Assembly (NCBI RefSeq): GCF_004345325.1
Contig: NZ_SLVJ01000002.1
Span: forward strand, 62,001-126,000
DNA length: 64,000 nt
Direction: 5' to 3'
Origin: Acinetobacter calcoaceticus
GTDB lineage: Bacteria; Pseudomonadota; Gammaproteobacteria; Pseudomonadales; Moraxellaceae
Part shown: one piece after another, positions 48,775-60,643 of the stretch
How positions within the stretch are numbered: the stretch's first letter is position 1
Layout: each line of letters opens with the position of its first letter
Position numbers and translations under genes: made by a program
The notes under the pieces: generated by a model
Database searches by the model: none
Seen by the model: only the letters and a program-made list of their open reading frames with translations
Told to the model about the DNA's origin: nothing

Positions 48775-49970
48775 TGGCAACTCAAATTAAAGCACCGGTA
48801 TTTCCAGAGTCAGTTGCTGACGGAACAATCGCGACTTGGCATAAGCAAGTGGGTGAATCAGTTTCACGTGATGAAGTCATTTGTGATATTGAAACCGATA
48901 AAGTTGTTTTAGAAGTTGTTGCTCCTGCCGATGGTAGCTTAGTTGCGATCATTAAAAACGAAGGCGACACTGTACTTTCTGACGAAGTGATTGCTCAGTT
49001 TGAAGAAGGCGCTGCGGGTACTCAAGCCGCGCCTGCTGAAGCGAAAGTTGAACAAGCTTCTGCAAAAACTGAAGCGGGTGCAGCAGCAGTCGTAGAACGC
49101 TCACAACCTGTCCAAGATCAAGCACCTGCTGTACGTAAAGCATTGACCGAAACCGGTATTGCTGCGGGTGATGTTTCTGGTACTGGCCGTGGCGGTCGTA
49201 TCACCAAAGAAGATGTTGCAAATCATCAAACTAAACCTGCAGTTACGCCATTAAGCGTTGCTGTTGGTGAGCGTGTTGAAAAACGTGTTCCAATGACTCG
49301 TTTGCGTAAGCGTGTTGCTGAGCGTCTATTAGATGCAACTCAAAGCACTGCAATGCTCACAACGTTTAACGAAGTGAACATGAAACCTGTTATGGAAATG
49401 CGTAAGCAATATAAAGACATGTTTGAAAAACGTCATGGCGCGCGCCTTGGCTTCATGTCTTTCTTTGTTAAAGCTGCAACTGAAGCATTAAAACGTTTCC
49501 CTGCAGTAAACGCATCGATTGATGGCGATGACATCGTATATCACGGTTTCTATGACATCGGTGTTGCTGTTTCAAGTGAACGTGGTCTAGTTGTTCCAGT
49601 ATTACGTGATACTGACCGCATGAACTATGCTGAAGTTGAAAATGGTATTGGCGCATATGCTGCAAAAGCACGTGCTGGTAAATTGTCAATCGAAGAAATG
49701 ACTGGCGGTACTTTCACTATTACCAATGGTGGTACTTTCGGTTCATTGCTTTCTACGCCAATCTTGAATACACCGCAAACTGCAATTTTGGGTATGCACA
49801 AAATCCAAGAACGTCCTATGGCAGTCAATGGCCAAGTGGAAATTCTGCCGATGATGTATTTGGCATTGTCTTATGACCATCGTCTAATCGATGGTAAAGA
49901 AGCTGTACAATTCCTTGTAACGATCAAAGAATTGCTAGAAGAACCTGCAAAATTGATTCTTGATCTTTAA
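48774..49970 (+). CDS. sucB: 2-oxoglutarate dehydrogenase E2 component SucB
   Basis: Dihydrolipoyl succinyltransferase core of the complex. At 398 residues it has one lipoyl domain with lysine in [14 protein letters not shown] (residue 43 region), an Ala/Glu-rich linker, a peripheral-subunit domain ([20 protein letters not shown]) and the catalytic domain ending [17 protein letters not shown] with the catalytic His and Asp. The ATG shares a base with the sucA stop, indicating coupled translation. An intercistronic hairpin lies before lpdA. Confidence 0.97.
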   Translation: MATQIKAPVFPESVADGTIATWHKQVGESVSRDEVICDIETDKVVLEVVAPADGSLVAIIKNEGDTVLSDEVIAQFEEGAAGTQAAPAEAKVEQASAKTEAGAAAVVERSQPVQDQAPAVRKALTETGIAAGDVSGTGRGGRITKEDVANHQTKPAVTPLSVAVGERVEKRVPMTRLRKRVAERLLDATQSTAMLTTFNEVNMKPVMEMRKQYKDMFEKRHGARLGFMSFFVKAATEALKRFPAVNASIDGDDIVYHGFYDIGVAVSSERGLVVPVLRDTDRMNYAEVENGIGAYAAKARAGKLSIEEMTGGTFTITNGGTFGSLLSTPILNTPQTAILGMHKIQERPMAVNGQVEILPMMYLALSYDHRLIDGKEAVQFLVTIKELLEEPAKLILDL

Positions 49971-50003
49971 TTCTGATTTTTAACACTATCTAATAATATG
50001 ATA

Positions 50004-51480
<1,477 letters not shown>

Positions 51481-51488
51481 TTTAGAAT

Positions 51489-51512
51489 AGAGCGGCCCTG
51501 GTCGCTCTTTCT
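51489..51512 (+). terminator. Terminator after lpdA
   Basis: AGAGCG / CGCTCT stem around eight bases, then TTTCTT. It is moderate in strength; sucC starts 135 bp later, so some read-through is possible. Confidence 0.6.
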
Positions 51513-51646
51513 TAACATGGCAACTTAATATAATAAATCTTGTCATGTATAATTTTAAAGCTTTCAAAAAATGCTCGTATTTACTGCGATGGACGTTTAA
51601 GTACGGGCAGATCATAACAATGTTAGAAGTAGTTAAAGGTAATTAA

Positions 51647-52813
51647 ATGAATCTACACGAGTATCAAGCTAAGGCGCTGTTAAAGAAATACGGCATGCCA
51701 GTTCAAGAAGGCATTCTAGCAACCAATGCTGATGAAGCAGTTGCAGCATTTGAGCAACTTGGCGGCAAATTTGCTGTTATGAAAGCTCAAGTACATGCTG
51801 GTGGTCGTGGTAAAGCGGGTGGCGTTAAAATTGCGAAAACCAAAGAAGATGTGATCGCATTTGCTAACGGCATCATCGGCACAAATTTGGTGACTTACCA
51901 AACTGATGCCAATGGCCAACCTGTAAATAGCATTATTATTGCTGAAGACGTTTATCCAGTTGAACGTGAATTGTACCTCGGTGCAGTTGTTGACCGTTCA
52001 AGCCGCCGTATCACATTTATGGCGTCTACTGAAGGCGGCGTGGAAATTGAGAAGGTTGCGGAAGAAACCCCTGAAAAAATTCTCAAAGTTGAAGTTGACC
52101 CACTTGTTGGCTTACTTCCATTCCAAGCACGTGAAGTGGCTTTCCAATTGGGCTTGAAAGACAAGCAAATCAACCAATTTGTGAAAATCATGTCTGCTTC
52201 ATATCAAGCATTTGTTGAAAATGATTTTGCATTATTTGAGATCAACCCACTTTCAGTTCGTGAAAATGGCGAAATCTTATGTGTTGATGCCAAAGTCGGT
52301 ATCGACTCAAACGCACTTTATCGTTTACCTGAAGTATTGGCACTACGTGACAAATCTCAAGAAAACGAACGTGAGCTGAAAGCATCTGAATTTGAACTGA
52401 ACTATGTTGCGCTCGAAGGCAACATCGGTTGTATGGTCAATGGTGCTGGTCTTGCGATGGCGACCATGGACATCATCAAGTTGTACGGTGGTCAACCTGC
52501 AAACTTCCTTGACGTTGGTGGCGGCGCGACCAAAGAACGCGTTATCGAAGCGTTCAAAATCATCTTGGCTGACACTTCAGTACAAGGTGTATTGATCAAT
52601 ATCTTTGGTGGTATTGTACGTTGTGACATGATTGCTGAAGCAATTATTGCAGCGGTTCAAGAAGTAAACGTTACTGTACCAGTGGTTGTTCGTTTAGAAG
52701 GGAACAATGCTGAGTTAGGTGCAAAGTTACTTGACGAATCGGGTCTAAAATTAATTTCTGCTCAAGGCCTTGCTGATGCTGCAGAAAAAATTGTTGCTGC
52801 AGTAAAAGCGTAA
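51647..52813 (+). CDS. sucC: Succinyl-CoA synthetase beta subunit SucC
   Basis: With SucD, converts succinyl-CoA to succinate with ATP or GTP formation. 388 residues, starting [20 protein letters not shown]. The ATP-grasp part has [16 protein letters not shown], the metal site FEINPLSV, and the C-terminal domain [14 protein letters not shown] and [18 protein letters not shown]. The ribosome site is AAAGGT. It is followed by sucD after 10 bp. It has a separate leader from sucAB-lpd, and a partial terminator lies between. Confidence 0.97.
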   Translation: MNLHEYQAKALLKKYGMPVQEGILATNADEAVAAFEQLGGKFAVMKAQVHAGGRGKAGGVKIAKTKEDVIAFANGIIGTNLVTYQTDANGQPVNSIIIAEDVYPVERELYLGAVVDRSSRRITFMASTEGGVEIEKVAEETPEKILKVEVDPLVGLLPFQAREVAFQLGLKDKQINQFVKIMSASYQAFVENDFALFEINPLSVRENGEILCVDAKVGIDSNALYRLPEVLALRDKSQENERELKASEFELNYVALEGNIGCMVNGAGLAMATMDIIKLYGGQPANFLDVGGGATKERVIEAFKIILADTSVQGVLINIFGGIVRCDMIAEAIIAAVQEVNVTVPVVVRLEGNNAELGAKLLDESGLKLISAQGLADAAEKIVAAVKA

Positions 52814-52823
52814 GGAGTATCAA

Positions 52824-53714
52824 ATGAGCGTATTAATTAATAAAGACACTAAAGTATTGGTACAAGGCTTTACTGGTAAAAACGGTACATTTCACTCTGA
52901 ACAAGCGATTGCTTACGGCACCAAAGTTGTTGGTGGTGTAACTCCAGGTAAAGGCGGTCAAACTCATATTGGTTTGCCTGTTTTCAATACCATGAAAAGT
53001 GCTGTCATTGAAACTGGCGCTGATGCGACTGTGATCTATGTACCTGCACCTTTTGTACTTGATTCTATCGTTGAAGCGGTTGATTCAGGTGTGAGCCTGA
53101 TTGTTGTGATCACCGAAGGTGTTCCAACGATCGACATGCTTAAAGCAAAACGTTATATCGAAACTTGTGGTAACAACGTACGTTTGGTTGGTCCAAACTG
53201 CCCAGGCGTGATCACACCAGGCGAATGTAAAATTGGTATTATGCCAGGACACATTCACCAACCAGGTCGTATCGGGATTATCTCTCGTTCAGGTACATTG
53301 ACTTATGAAGCTGTGGCTCAAACTACTAAGCTTGGTCTAGGTCAATCAACTTGTATCGGTATCGGTGGTGACCCGATTCCAGGTATGAACCAAATCGATG
53401 CATTGAAATTGTTCCAAGACGATCCAGATACTGATGCAATCATCATGATCGGTGAGATTGGTGGTTCTGCAGAAGAAGAAGCTGCTGAATATATCCAATC
53501 TGACGTGACTAAACCTGTAGTGGGTTATATCGCTGGTGTAACTGCACCTGCTGGTAAACGTATGGGTCATGCTGGTGCGATTATCTCTGGTGGTAAAGGT
53601 ACTGCTGAAGAAAAATTTGCAGCTTTTGAAAAAGCGGGTATGGCATATACTCGCAGCCCAGCAGAGTTGGGTTCAACTATGCTTGAATTATTGAAAAACA
53701 AAGGCATGGCATAA
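52824..53714 (+). CDS. sucD: Succinyl-CoA synthetase alpha subunit SucD
   Basis: 296 residues. CoA-binding Rossmann part with [20 protein letters not shown] and [16 protein letters not shown], then [17 protein letters not shown]. The phosphohistidine is expected in the [17 protein letters not shown] block near residue 246. An AAGGAG ribosome site follows the sucC stop, so the two genes are one transcript. A strong terminator lies 40 bp after the stop and closes the TCA block. Confidence 0.97.
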   Translation: MSVLINKDTKVLVQGFTGKNGTFHSEQAIAYGTKVVGGVTPGKGGQTHIGLPVFNTMKSAVIETGADATVIYVPAPFVLDSIVEAVDSGVSLIVVITEGVPTIDMLKAKRYIETCGNNVRLVGPNCPGVITPGECKIGIMPGHIHQPGRIGIISRSGTLTYEAVAQTTKLGLGQSTCIGIGGDPIPGMNQIDALKLFQDDPDTDAIIMIGEIGGSAEEEAAEYIQSDVTKPVVGYIAGVTAPAGKRMGHAGAIISGGKGTAEEKFAAFEKAGMAYTRSPAELGSTMLELLKNKGMA

Positions 53715-53753
53715 GTCATTCGCCTTGGGCTATAGCTTTAGCTCTTAGTCCTT

Positions 53754-53790
53754 AAAAATCAGCCTCCACAATGGGGGCTGATTTTTTTTG
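53754..53790 (+). terminator. Terminator of sucCD
   Basis: AAAAATCAGCC and GGCTGATTTTT form the stem around an imperfect CCACAATGGG apex, followed by further T. Confidence 0.88.
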
Positions 53791-53950
53791 CGTACATGTT
53801 GTAATATTTACCGTGGTATACAAAGTTGTATAGATGAGTTTGATTTGTGTGTAATACTAAATAAGTCTAAGATCTTATTGATTTTAAATATGATAAAAAA
53901 TACATTAACCTTATAAGATCCACCTTACTTGTAACACGGGGAGAACTCAG

Positions 53951-54373
53951 TTGCGTTTATTGATCGCATTGGTTTTTATTTATACGCAGCTGATATCATC
54001 TATGGTCTATGCATCCGATGCACACGTCCTACAAGCTGAGCCCTATTTTGACTTTAATACGGTACCCGAAGCAGATATTTTAGATATTGCATACGACCGC
54101 CAAGATAAAGATTATTCAGTGATGAGTAATCAACTTTATGGCAATGAACGAATTCGCATCTTTAATTACACCGCCTATGACAGTAGTGAGATCAATACCC
54201 GCCTTAAGTCAGGGAATTTTGAGCCCAATCAATTATCAGAACTGTCAATTTCATTTGGATATGGGATTGAATTTCTGGTTAATCCGAATAACAAGATTGG
54301 CTATGAATTTTTATCGAGCTTTCCTTATGATCGTGGACAAGTGATACGTTTCTTTTGGGTCCGTGCTTTATAA
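53951..54373 (+). CDS. Exported protein of unknown function
   Basis: 140 residues starting at a TTG that follows GGGGAG by 8 nt. No ATG in frame gives the signal peptide. The N-terminus MRLLIALVFIYTQLISSMVY is a good Sec signal with cleavage near ASDA. The mature part is about 118 residues, acidic, aromatic-rich, with alternating strands toward the end (SISFGYGIEFLV, GQVIRFFWVRAL). I do not recognise the family. It stands alone between the suc terminator and a small lipoprotein gene. A periplasmic location is inferred from the signal. Confidence 0.6.
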   Translation: MRLLIALVFIYTQLISSMVYASDAHVLQAEPYFDFNTVPEADILDIAYDRQDKDYSVMSNQLYGNERIRIFNYTAYDSSEINTRLKSGNFEPNQLSELSISFGYGIEFLVNPNNKIGYEFLSSFPYDRGQVIRFFWVRAL

Positions 54374-54533
54374 GCTGAAGTTAAGGCACAGGGCTATATG
54401 TGCACTTAGGGGCTTATTCACAAATGTGAACTCAATATGGCGAGAAACCTACATGTACACTACATGCCATCCAGTACCAGTTCATCACCACAAGGTAATT
54501 TAGTTGAAAAATAATGTGCTGTGGAGATGAGCA

Positions 54534-54809
54534 ATGATGAAGGCAATACTTTTATTAGGATTAATTTCAACGACTTTGGTTGGCTGCGTGGTTGCGCCCT
54601 ATGATGATCGACCCAATCACGGCAATCGTCATTCTGATCGTTATGATGATCGCCACTATGACCGTCCGCATGACGCTAGGCCTGATCACAGCTACCGTGA
54701 TCGTCATTCAGGTAATCAGCATCAATACCAAGATCAAAAATGGAAGCAACATCAAAAAAATCAAAAGCAGTGGGAAAAAGACCAACGCGATCGCAAACAT
54801 AGACATTAA
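54534..54809 (+). CDS. Small His/Asp/Arg-rich lipoprotein
   Basis: 91 residues. Lipoprotein signal peptide MMKAILLLGLISTTLVGC with the lipidated Cys at position 18. The mature 73 residues are strongly biased: repeated His, Asp, Arg, Tyr and Lys with little hydrophobic content (for example RYDDRHYDRPHDARPDHSY). Such a sequence is probably disordered and might bind metal ions or polyanions; that is inference only. The ribosome site GGAG and a terminator directly after the stop support a real gene. Family unknown to me. Confidence 0.65.
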   Translation: MMKAILLLGLISTTLVGCVVAPYDDRPNHGNRHSDRYDDRHYDRPHDARPDHSYRDRHSGNQHQYQDQKWKQHQKNQKQWEKDQRDRKHRH

Positions 54810-54834
54810 AAAAAGGGCATTCGCCCTTTTTTTA
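54808..54834 (+). terminator. Bidirectional terminator between the small lipoprotein gene and rsmD
   Basis: AAAAAAAGGGC / GCCCTTTTTTT around ATTC, overlapping the lipoprotein stop. Confidence 0.88.
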
Positions 54835-54854
54835 ATGCAAATTTTCAGGCTCGG

Positions 54855-55439
54855 TTATGTTGCTGCAGCACGCTTTTGAAATAAACCAGCATGGACTTGT
54901 CCAGCCTTGGTGGTCTTAATCAACTGCCAACTATTGGGTAGATTTAACTGCAACAAATCCCGATCCGCTTCCACATAGACCATAGCTTGATCCAGTAGTA
55001 ATGGATCTACGCTGTTGGCAAGGTCTTGCCATAAATTGAGTTGAAAAGGTGGGTCGAGAAATACCAAATCAAAACCCTCAGTGTCTTCAGCACGGCCATT
55101 TAACATCAACAAAGCCTTCTCAGCGGTCATACTGTGCAGTTGACAATTGTGTGCCTCTAATAAACGAATGTTCTGTTTGAGAAATTTGCTTTGGACCGCA
55201 TTCGGTTCAATCATCACCACTTGGGCGGCACCGCGTGACAGGGCCTCAAAACTTAATGCACCTGAACCTGCGCATAGATCCAGTACTCTGGCATTTTGAA
55301 TGTCCCACATCAACCAATTAAACAAGGTTTCACGTACACGATCAGGGGTGGGGCGTAGTCCGTCTATATCTGCAAAAGGCAGTTGACGACGTTTCCATTC
55401 TCCACCAATGATACGTAATTGTTGATTTGTTTTACTCAC
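54855..55439 (-). CDS. rsmD: 16S rRNA (guanine(966)-N2)-methyltransferase RsmD
   Basis: Methylates G966 of 16S rRNA on the 30S subunit using S-adenosylmethionine. From a GTG at 55439 it is 194 residues starting SKTNQQLRIIGGEWKRR, the normal family start; the longer frame runs into mrdA. Motifs: GLRPTPDRVRETLFNWL, SAM loop VLDLCAGSGALSFEALSRGA, and catalytic DLVFLDPPFQLN (DPPF). The start overlaps the mrdA stop by 8 bp. No ftsY or coaD is adjacent, unlike many genomes. Confidence 0.93.
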   Translation of the reverse strand: MSKTNQQLRIIGGEWKRRQLPFADIDGLRPTPDRVRETLFNWLMWDIQNARVLDLCAGSGALSFEALSRGAAQVVMIEPNAVQSKFLKQNIRLLEAHNCQLHSMTAEKALLMLNGRAEDTEGFDLVFLDPPFQLNLWQDLANSVDPLLLDQAMVYVEADRDLLQLNLPNSWQLIKTTKAGQVHAGLFQKRAAAT

Positions 55440-57456
55440 TAATTTCTTCCTGATTTGGTGCAGCAGCAACAGGGACCTGAGCAGCAATTGAGGCGGCCGT
55501 AGTATTTTGCGCATTGGCCTGACTTGCAGGTGCAGAACTGCTGATTTGATCGCTCAATTCACCCGGTTTAATCCCTGCAGTCATGAGGCCACCACTGACT
55601 TGATGATTGGCAGGTACAATTGGATTTTTACCGCGTCGTAACAACCAATAATCCATAATCGGACGTGCGATACGGGCTGCGGAACCACCATGACGACCAT
55701 TTTCCCAAATTACCGCAATGGCGATTTCAGGGTTTTCTGCAGGTGCAAAGCCGACAAATAATCCATGATCGAGTTGGCGCTCTGTGAGTATAGATTCGTT
55801 ATAGCGTTTACCTTGCGCAATACTTTTTACCTGTGCAGTACCGGTTTTCCCTGCGATCAAGTAGTTTGGCGATTTAATGCCACGGCCGGTACCGGACTGG
55901 ATCACATCCACCATCGCATTGCGCATTTTGACCCAGTCATCTTCAGTGCCATTAAAATTAATTTTGCCTGTCGGTGCATTAATCACTTGATGCGGCTTGG
56001 CACCTTTGGTTTCTCTGAGTACATGCGGGGTGACATGTGCGCCATGATTGGCGGTGATTGCAGTCGCCATCGCCAATTGCAATGGTGTCGCAATAAATGC
56101 ACCCTGACCGATACTCACTGAAATAGTTTCACCTTTGAGCCATTTACTGTTTCGGGTACGCATTTTCCAATCTGGATTTGGATAGAGGCCACTACTTTCG
56201 CTTGGTAAGTCCACACCGGTTTTCTCACCAAAACCAAATTGACGCATCCATTCATTCATACGTTCGATACCCAGTTGGTAAGACAAGATATAGAAGTAGG
56301 TATCACATGAAATGACAATGGATTTGTGCATATTCACACTGCCATGACCACTTTTTTTCCAGTCACGGAACTTATGCGAATCACCAGGCAAATGAAAGTA
56401 ACCTGGATCAGAAATCGTGGTTCCCCAATCCACAGTGCCATAATGTATGCCGCCCAAGGCTGCCATTGGTTTAATGGTAGAGCCGGGTGGGTAAGAGCCC
56501 TGTAAGGCGCGGTTATATAAAGGCTGATCTAAGTTGTCACGTAAGGCACTATAATCTGCATGGCCAATACCGGTTACAAACAGATTTGGATTGAAGCTAG
56601 GACTGGATACCAAAGCTAAAATCTCACCCGTACGCGGATCCATTGCCACGATCGCACCGCGTCTTCCCGTCAACTGCTCAGCCGCAACCATTTGCAAGCC
56701 ATAGTCCAAAGAAAGATAGAGGTCATTACCACGAACCGACTCTTTACTGCCGAGATGACGCAGTACATTACCATGCGCATCGGCTTCAATCGATTCAAAT
56801 CCGGGTACGCCGTGAAGTAGATCTTCGTAGGATTTTTCAACCCCGATCTTTCCGATTAAGTTGGTACCAGCATAGGCATCTTTATCGATGCTTTTTAATT
56901 CTTTGTCATTGATCCGACCCACATAACCGATCACATGGGCAAACAATTCACCATGCGGATAATAACGGGTCATTTGGGTTTCAATATAAACCCCAGGGAA
57001 CTGGTATTTAACTTCACTAAACTTGGCTATATCGGTTTCAGTCAAATTCAGTTTTAAGGTGACGCGTTCTGTTTTGCGTGAGGTCTTGACCCGACTATTA
57101 AAACGATCGATGTCTTCTTCAGTCAAACTAAGCAGTGGTGTCAGTCGTTTTAGGGTGTCATCAATATCTTCAATATCTGCCTTACTTAAGGTCGCTGTAA
57201 AGACAGGGTAATTATCCGCAAGTAAAATACCGTTACGATCGTAAATATACCCGCGCGTAGGGGGGATTGGCTGTAAGCGGGTGCGGTTTTTATCTGAAGC
57301 GTTACTAAATTCTTCATGATGCACAATCTGTAAATAACCGTAGCGAACGATCAATAACAGCAGGCAAATGAAAACAAAGGTAATCGCAAAGTAAACTCGA
57401 CCTCGGAAGATACGCTTTTCTTGCTGAACGTTTTTAAGAGGAAAATGTTGCTTCAT
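55432..57456 (-). CDS. mrdA: Penicillin-binding protein 2 (elongasome transpeptidase)
   Basis: Class B PBP that crosslinks lateral-wall peptidoglycan. 674 residues: a short cytoplasmic tail, one membrane helix (YFAITFVFICLLLLIVRYGY), the pedestal domain starting RTRLQPIPPTRGYIYDRNG, and the transpeptidase domain with active-site Ser in PPGSTIKPMAALG, SCD (the SxN-type motif) and AGKTGTAQVK. The C-terminus adds about 60 Ala/Gln/Ser-rich residues. Usually it is followed by rodA; here rsmD overlaps its end instead. It is probably essential and a beta-lactam target. Confidence 0.94.
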   Translation of the reverse strand: MKQHFPLKNVQQEKRIFRGRVYFAITFVFICLLLLIVRYGYLQIVHHEEFSNASDKNRTRLQPIPPTRGYIYDRNGILLADNYPVFTATLSKADIEDIDDTLKRLTPLLSLTEEDIDRFNSRVKTSRKTERVTLKLNLTETDIAKFSEVKYQFPGVYIETQMTRYYPHGELFAHVIGYVGRINDKELKSIDKDAYAGTNLIGKIGVEKSYEDLLHGVPGFESIEADAHGNVLRHLGSKESVRGNDLYLSLDYGLQMVAAEQLTGRRGAIVAMDPRTGEILALVSSPSFNPNLFVTGIGHADYSALRDNLDQPLYNRALQGSYPPGSTIKPMAALGGIHYGTVDWGTTISDPGYFHLPGDSHKFRDWKKSGHGSVNMHKSIVISCDTYFYILSYQLGIERMNEWMRQFGFGEKTGVDLPSESSGLYPNPDWKMRTRNSKWLKGETISVSIGQGAFIATPLQLAMATAITANHGAHVTPHVLRETKGAKPHQVINAPTGKINFNGTEDDWVKMRNAMVDVIQSGTGRGIKSPNYLIAGKTGTAQVKSIAQGKRYNESILTERQLDHGLFVGFAPAENPEIAIAVIWENGRHGGSAARIARPIMDYWLLRRGKNPIVPANHQVSGGLMTAGIKPGELSDQISSSAPASQANAQNTTAASIAAQVPVAAAPNQEEISE

Positions 57457-57691
57457 ATCGGTCGACTAGCTGAGTACATGGCGAGTGTAAGTTAAAGGCA
57501 AATATTTTACCTTAGAATTGCTAAAAAGAATTAAAAAAATCAGTTACAGCGCAGAATTGATACATCGGCTTTGACCTTGTAGACAGGAAAATTCTAATGT
57601 TTTGTATATGAGTAAAATGTTATTTCTGTTAAAGTCAAATTTAAGGGATACATAAATTTGACTAAAGAGAATTAAGGACTTAGGAGAAATA

Positions 57692-58207
57692 ATGAAAAAA
57701 ATCTTTCCCTTAGTACTGTTTATTGCATTTGCAAATCAATCACATGCAGCAGTTCAGGACTATATGCCTGAGGCAAAACTTAAACCAAGTGACGCTTCAA
57801 AATGGAACATCGGTGCAGGGGCAACCATGCAACTTGCGCACCTCAATGCAGAATGGGTCAACCCTTATGGTATTGCATATGCAAAAATGGGGATGTTCGT
57901 TCAAGGTGAAAACCCTTTTGGCGCACAAGTGGGTTTTCGGTATCCAGTGATACTCACAGGTAAGGATAAAAATGGTTATTATCTGGGTGCATATGCAGGC
58001 CATTTAAAATCGAAGACCTATGGTAAAGATGGTGAAACCCAACTCGGTGGTGGGGTAGATTTATCTTATGTATTGCTGAATAAAGAACGAATCAGCACCT
58101 TTAGTGTGGGCTTGGGCATGGGTGAAAAGGTCACAGTGGGAAATACCACCGTGCTTGATAGTAAACCCTTGTTACAATTGGCCTATACTCTAAGTGTCGG
58201 GTTTTAA
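57692..58207 (+). CDS. Exported protein, probable small outer-membrane barrel
   Basis: 171 residues with a signal peptide (KKIFPLVLFIAFANQSHAA, cleavage near residue 19). The rest shows alternating strands with Gly and aromatic residues (WNIGAGATMQLAHLNAEW, GYYLGAYAGHLKSKTYG, RISTFSVGLGMGEKV) and ends in LAYTLSVGF with a C-terminal Phe, the usual signal for BAM-assembled barrels. I do not recognise a named family. The ribosome site is AGGAGA. It lies between divergent mrdA and the DUF445 gene, which starts 57 bp later. Confidence 0.65.
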   Translation: MKKIFPLVLFIAFANQSHAAVQDYMPEAKLKPSDASKWNIGAGATMQLAHLNAEWVNPYGIAYAKMGMFVQGENPFGAQVGFRYPVILTGKDKNGYYLGAYAGHLKSKTYGKDGETQLGGGVDLSYVLLNKERISTFSVGLGMGEKVTVGNTTVLDSKPLLQLAYTLSVGF

Positions 58208-58264
58208 ATACTGATGTTTACGACTTCATTTGACTGCACATAGAAATAAATACGAGAGTCATGC

Positions 58265-59581
58265 ATGTTTGAATACCTTAGTGATTTGTGGCAAGCCTTT
58301 TTAAATCGACCAGACCATCTGGCTGTACTGAGCATTATCCCTGTCACAGCATTTGTGACTTGGGCGCATGTTTGGATGGCATTAAAAATGGTGTTCTATC
58401 CGATTAAATTTTGGGGATTTCATATTGGTCCATTGCCGGTGGGATGGCAGGGGATCGTGCCGAGAAAAGCGGGACGTATATCAGGGATTATTACCGATAA
58501 CACCTTATCGAAATTGGGCTCATTGCGTGAGTTTTTAGATGCGATGGATCCTGATGACATGGCCAGAATCATTGGTGAACAGGTCGGTTTTGAACTTGAG
58601 CACTTGATTGATGAGGTGATGATCGATCGAAATGCAGTGCTGTGGGAAAATCTACCTTACTCGATCAAACGTCGGATCTATGCTCAAGCTCAAAAACAAT
58701 TGCCAGGGACATTGCGTGAGTTAGTGACCGAACTGACCATGAATGTTGAGTCTTTGGTGAACATGCGTAACATGGTGGTCAGCCAAATGGAAAATGACCG
58801 TATGCTCATGGTACGGATGTTTTTGAAAGTTGGGCAAAAAGAAATTAATTTTATTTGGCATATCAGTGCTTTGATTGGTATGATTTTTGGTGTTTTCCAA
58901 ATGATCGTCTGGTTCTTGGTGCCTTGGCACTGGACCGTACCGTTTTGGGCTGCGATTTGGGGTTTCCTCACTAACTGGATTGCGATTTGGATGGTGTTTA
59001 ATCCGGTATATCCACACTATGTGCGTTTCCCTCAATTTTTTGAGCGCACTCAAGATCGTAAATTCCCTTGGGTGAAACCTGTGATTCCACGCATTGGCCG
59101 ATATAATGTGCAAGGCGCATTTATGAAACGTCAGGAAGAGGTCTCTGATGTCTTTGCAAGTGTCGTCACTGAGGATCTCATTACGTTAAAATCGATTATG
59201 ACTGAAATGATGTATGGGCCGAAAAAAGATAAAACGCGTCGTATTATCAAACGTCATATCAACCATATAATGGAAACACCGTTAGTACGGACCTCTTTAC
59301 AATTGTCCTTGGGTCCTCGAGAGTACGCAAAACTCAAAACGGACTTGATTGATCGTTCAATTGAAATTACGATGATCCCTGTATGCGACCCCGCCTTTAA
59401 TGCGAGCCGTGCACAGAAGATTTTTCAAATGTTTAAAGATCGTATTCGCGAGTTAACACCAGAAGAGTTTCAAAACTTACTTCGTCCCGCCTTTCGTGAG
59501 GATGAATGGATTTTAATTTTATTGGGTGGGGTCACTGGTTTTATTGCTGGTTTAATCCATTTATTTGTGGCTTTCCTATAA
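58265..59581 (+). CDS. DUF445 family membrane protein
   Basis: 438 residues. Membrane helices lie near both ends and in the middle: HVWMALKMVFYPIKFWGFHI then WQGIVPRKAG, a central pair (ISALIGMIFGVFQMIVWFLV, FWAAIWGFLTNWIAIWMVF), and a C-terminal WILILLGGVTGFIAGLIHLF. The order of these motifs matches DUF445 (YheB/YjiN-like) proteins, where the duplicated GxxxGxxxNWxAI/KM segments are diagnostic. The long soluble parts are helical. Function is not established. It follows the small barrel gene with 57 bp and precedes adk by 79 bp. Confidence 0.82.
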   Translation: MFEYLSDLWQAFLNRPDHLAVLSIIPVTAFVTWAHVWMALKMVFYPIKFWGFHIGPLPVGWQGIVPRKAGRISGIITDNTLSKLGSLREFLDAMDPDDMARIIGEQVGFELEHLIDEVMIDRNAVLWENLPYSIKRRIYAQAQKQLPGTLRELVTELTMNVESLVNMRNMVVSQMENDRMLMVRMFLKVGQKEINFIWHISALIGMIFGVFQMIVWFLVPWHWTVPFWAAIWGFLTNWIAIWMVFNPVYPHYVRFPQFFERTQDRKFPWVKPVIPRIGRYNVQGAFMKRQEEVSDVFASVVTEDLITLKSIMTEMMYGPKKDKTRRIIKRHINHIMETPLVRTSLQLSLGPREYAKLKTDLIDRSIEITMIPVCDPAFNASRAQKIFQMFKDRIRELTPEEFQNLLRPAFREDEWILILLGGVTGFIAGLIHLFVAFL

Positions 59582-59660
59582 TCAGATGCCGAACAATGTC
59601 AAACTTCGGTTTGACATGACAAGGTTTCATATACATTGTTTTAAATGAGGATGTTTTTTT

Positions 59661-60317
59661 ATGCGCATTATTTTACTCGGACCACCTGGAGCAGGCAAAG
59701 GCACTCAGGCTCAGTTGATCTGTAAGCGCTACAATATCCCACAAATTTCAACAGGTGATATGCTACGAGCTGCAATTCGTGAAGGTTCTGAATTGGGTTT
59801 AAAAGCTAAATCTGTCATGGAATCAGGTGGTTTAGTTTCTGATGAATTAATCATTGGATTAGTCAAAGAACGTATTTCACAACCTGATTGTGTGAATGGT
59901 TGCATATTCGATGGTTTCCCAAGAACCATTCCGCAAGCTGAAGCTTTGGAAAAAGAAGGCATCAGTATCGATCATGTGATTGAAATTGCAGTTCCTGATG
60001 AAGAAATTGTAAAACGTCTATCAGGTCGTCGTCAGCATCCAGCATCTGGCCGTATTTATCATACGATCTATAATCCACCTAAAGTGGAAGGAATCGATGA
60101 TGAAACTGGTGAAGAGTTGGTACAACGTCCAGACGATCTTGAAGAAACCATTCGTAAACGTCTAAATTCGTACCATGTGGATACTGAGCAATTGGTAGGT
60201 TTTTACCAAGGTCGTGCAGCTTCTGGTGAAAATGCACCTAAATATAATAAACTTGACGGTCTACGCCAAATTGACGAAGTTCAAAAAGAATTGTTCTCGA
60301 TCTTAGATCAAGCATAA
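59661..60317 (+). CDS. adk: Adenylate kinase Adk
   Basis: Balances ATP + AMP with 2 ADP. 218 residues of the long type with LID. P-loop [12 protein letters not shown] (from residue 7), AMP site [17 protein letters not shown], then [15 protein letters not shown]. The LID begins [19 protein letters not shown] with no Cys zinc set, as in other gammaproteobacteria, and [15 protein letters not shown] closes the core. GAGGA ribosome site. It is monocistronic or cotranscribed with the DUF445 gene. Confidence 0.97.
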   Translation: MRIILLGPPGAGKGTQAQLICKRYNIPQISTGDMLRAAIREGSELGLKAKSVMESGGLVSDELIIGLVKERISQPDCVNGCIFDGFPRTIPQAEALEKEGISIDHVIEIAVPDEEIVKRLSGRRQHPASGRIYHTIYNPPKVEGIDDETGEELVQRPDDLEETIRKRLNSYHVDTEQLVGFYQGRAASGENAPKYNKLDGLRQIDEVQKELFSILDQA

Positions 60318-60416
60318 GCCAGATCTAAACAGCAAGATTTTTTGACAATGAAAGAGTTCTGACGCATATTGGGACTCTTTTTTTATTTATACTTTATTTA
60401 GCTTACGGAGTAGATT

Positions 60417-60617
60417 TTGCTTAAGCCCTTATTGATTGCTGTGATTTTGGTCAGTTTAGTTGCACTGGGTTTTCTTATCTTTCTCAGCGTCAAGCTTTTA
60501 CGTCAATCACAACAGCAATTGGCCAAAGAACGACAACAACATCCGGCACAGAAGCAACGACACCCCGCACTTGATAAATCTGCAACACCGCGCAACCGCG
60601 CTAAAACCAAAAAATAA
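60417..60617 (+). CDS. Small single-span membrane protein
   Basis: 66 residues from a TTG placed 6 nt after GGAG. An N-terminal helix (LLIAVILVSLVALGFLIFLS) is followed by a Gln/Arg/Lys/His-rich cytoplasmic-type tail (LLRQSQQQLAKERQQHPAQK and beyond, very basic). No family recognised. It lies 99 bp after adk and converges on nth. A good ribosome site and clean membrane-plus-tail architecture argue that it is real; its basic tail could contact membrane lipids or nucleic acid, but that is a guess. Confidence 0.6.
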   Translation: MLKPLLIAVILVSLVALGFLIFLSVKLLRQSQQQLAKERQQHPAQKQRHPALDKSATPRNRAKTKK

Positions 60618-60643
60618 ATCCAGTATAGGGTTGAGTCGTCGGT

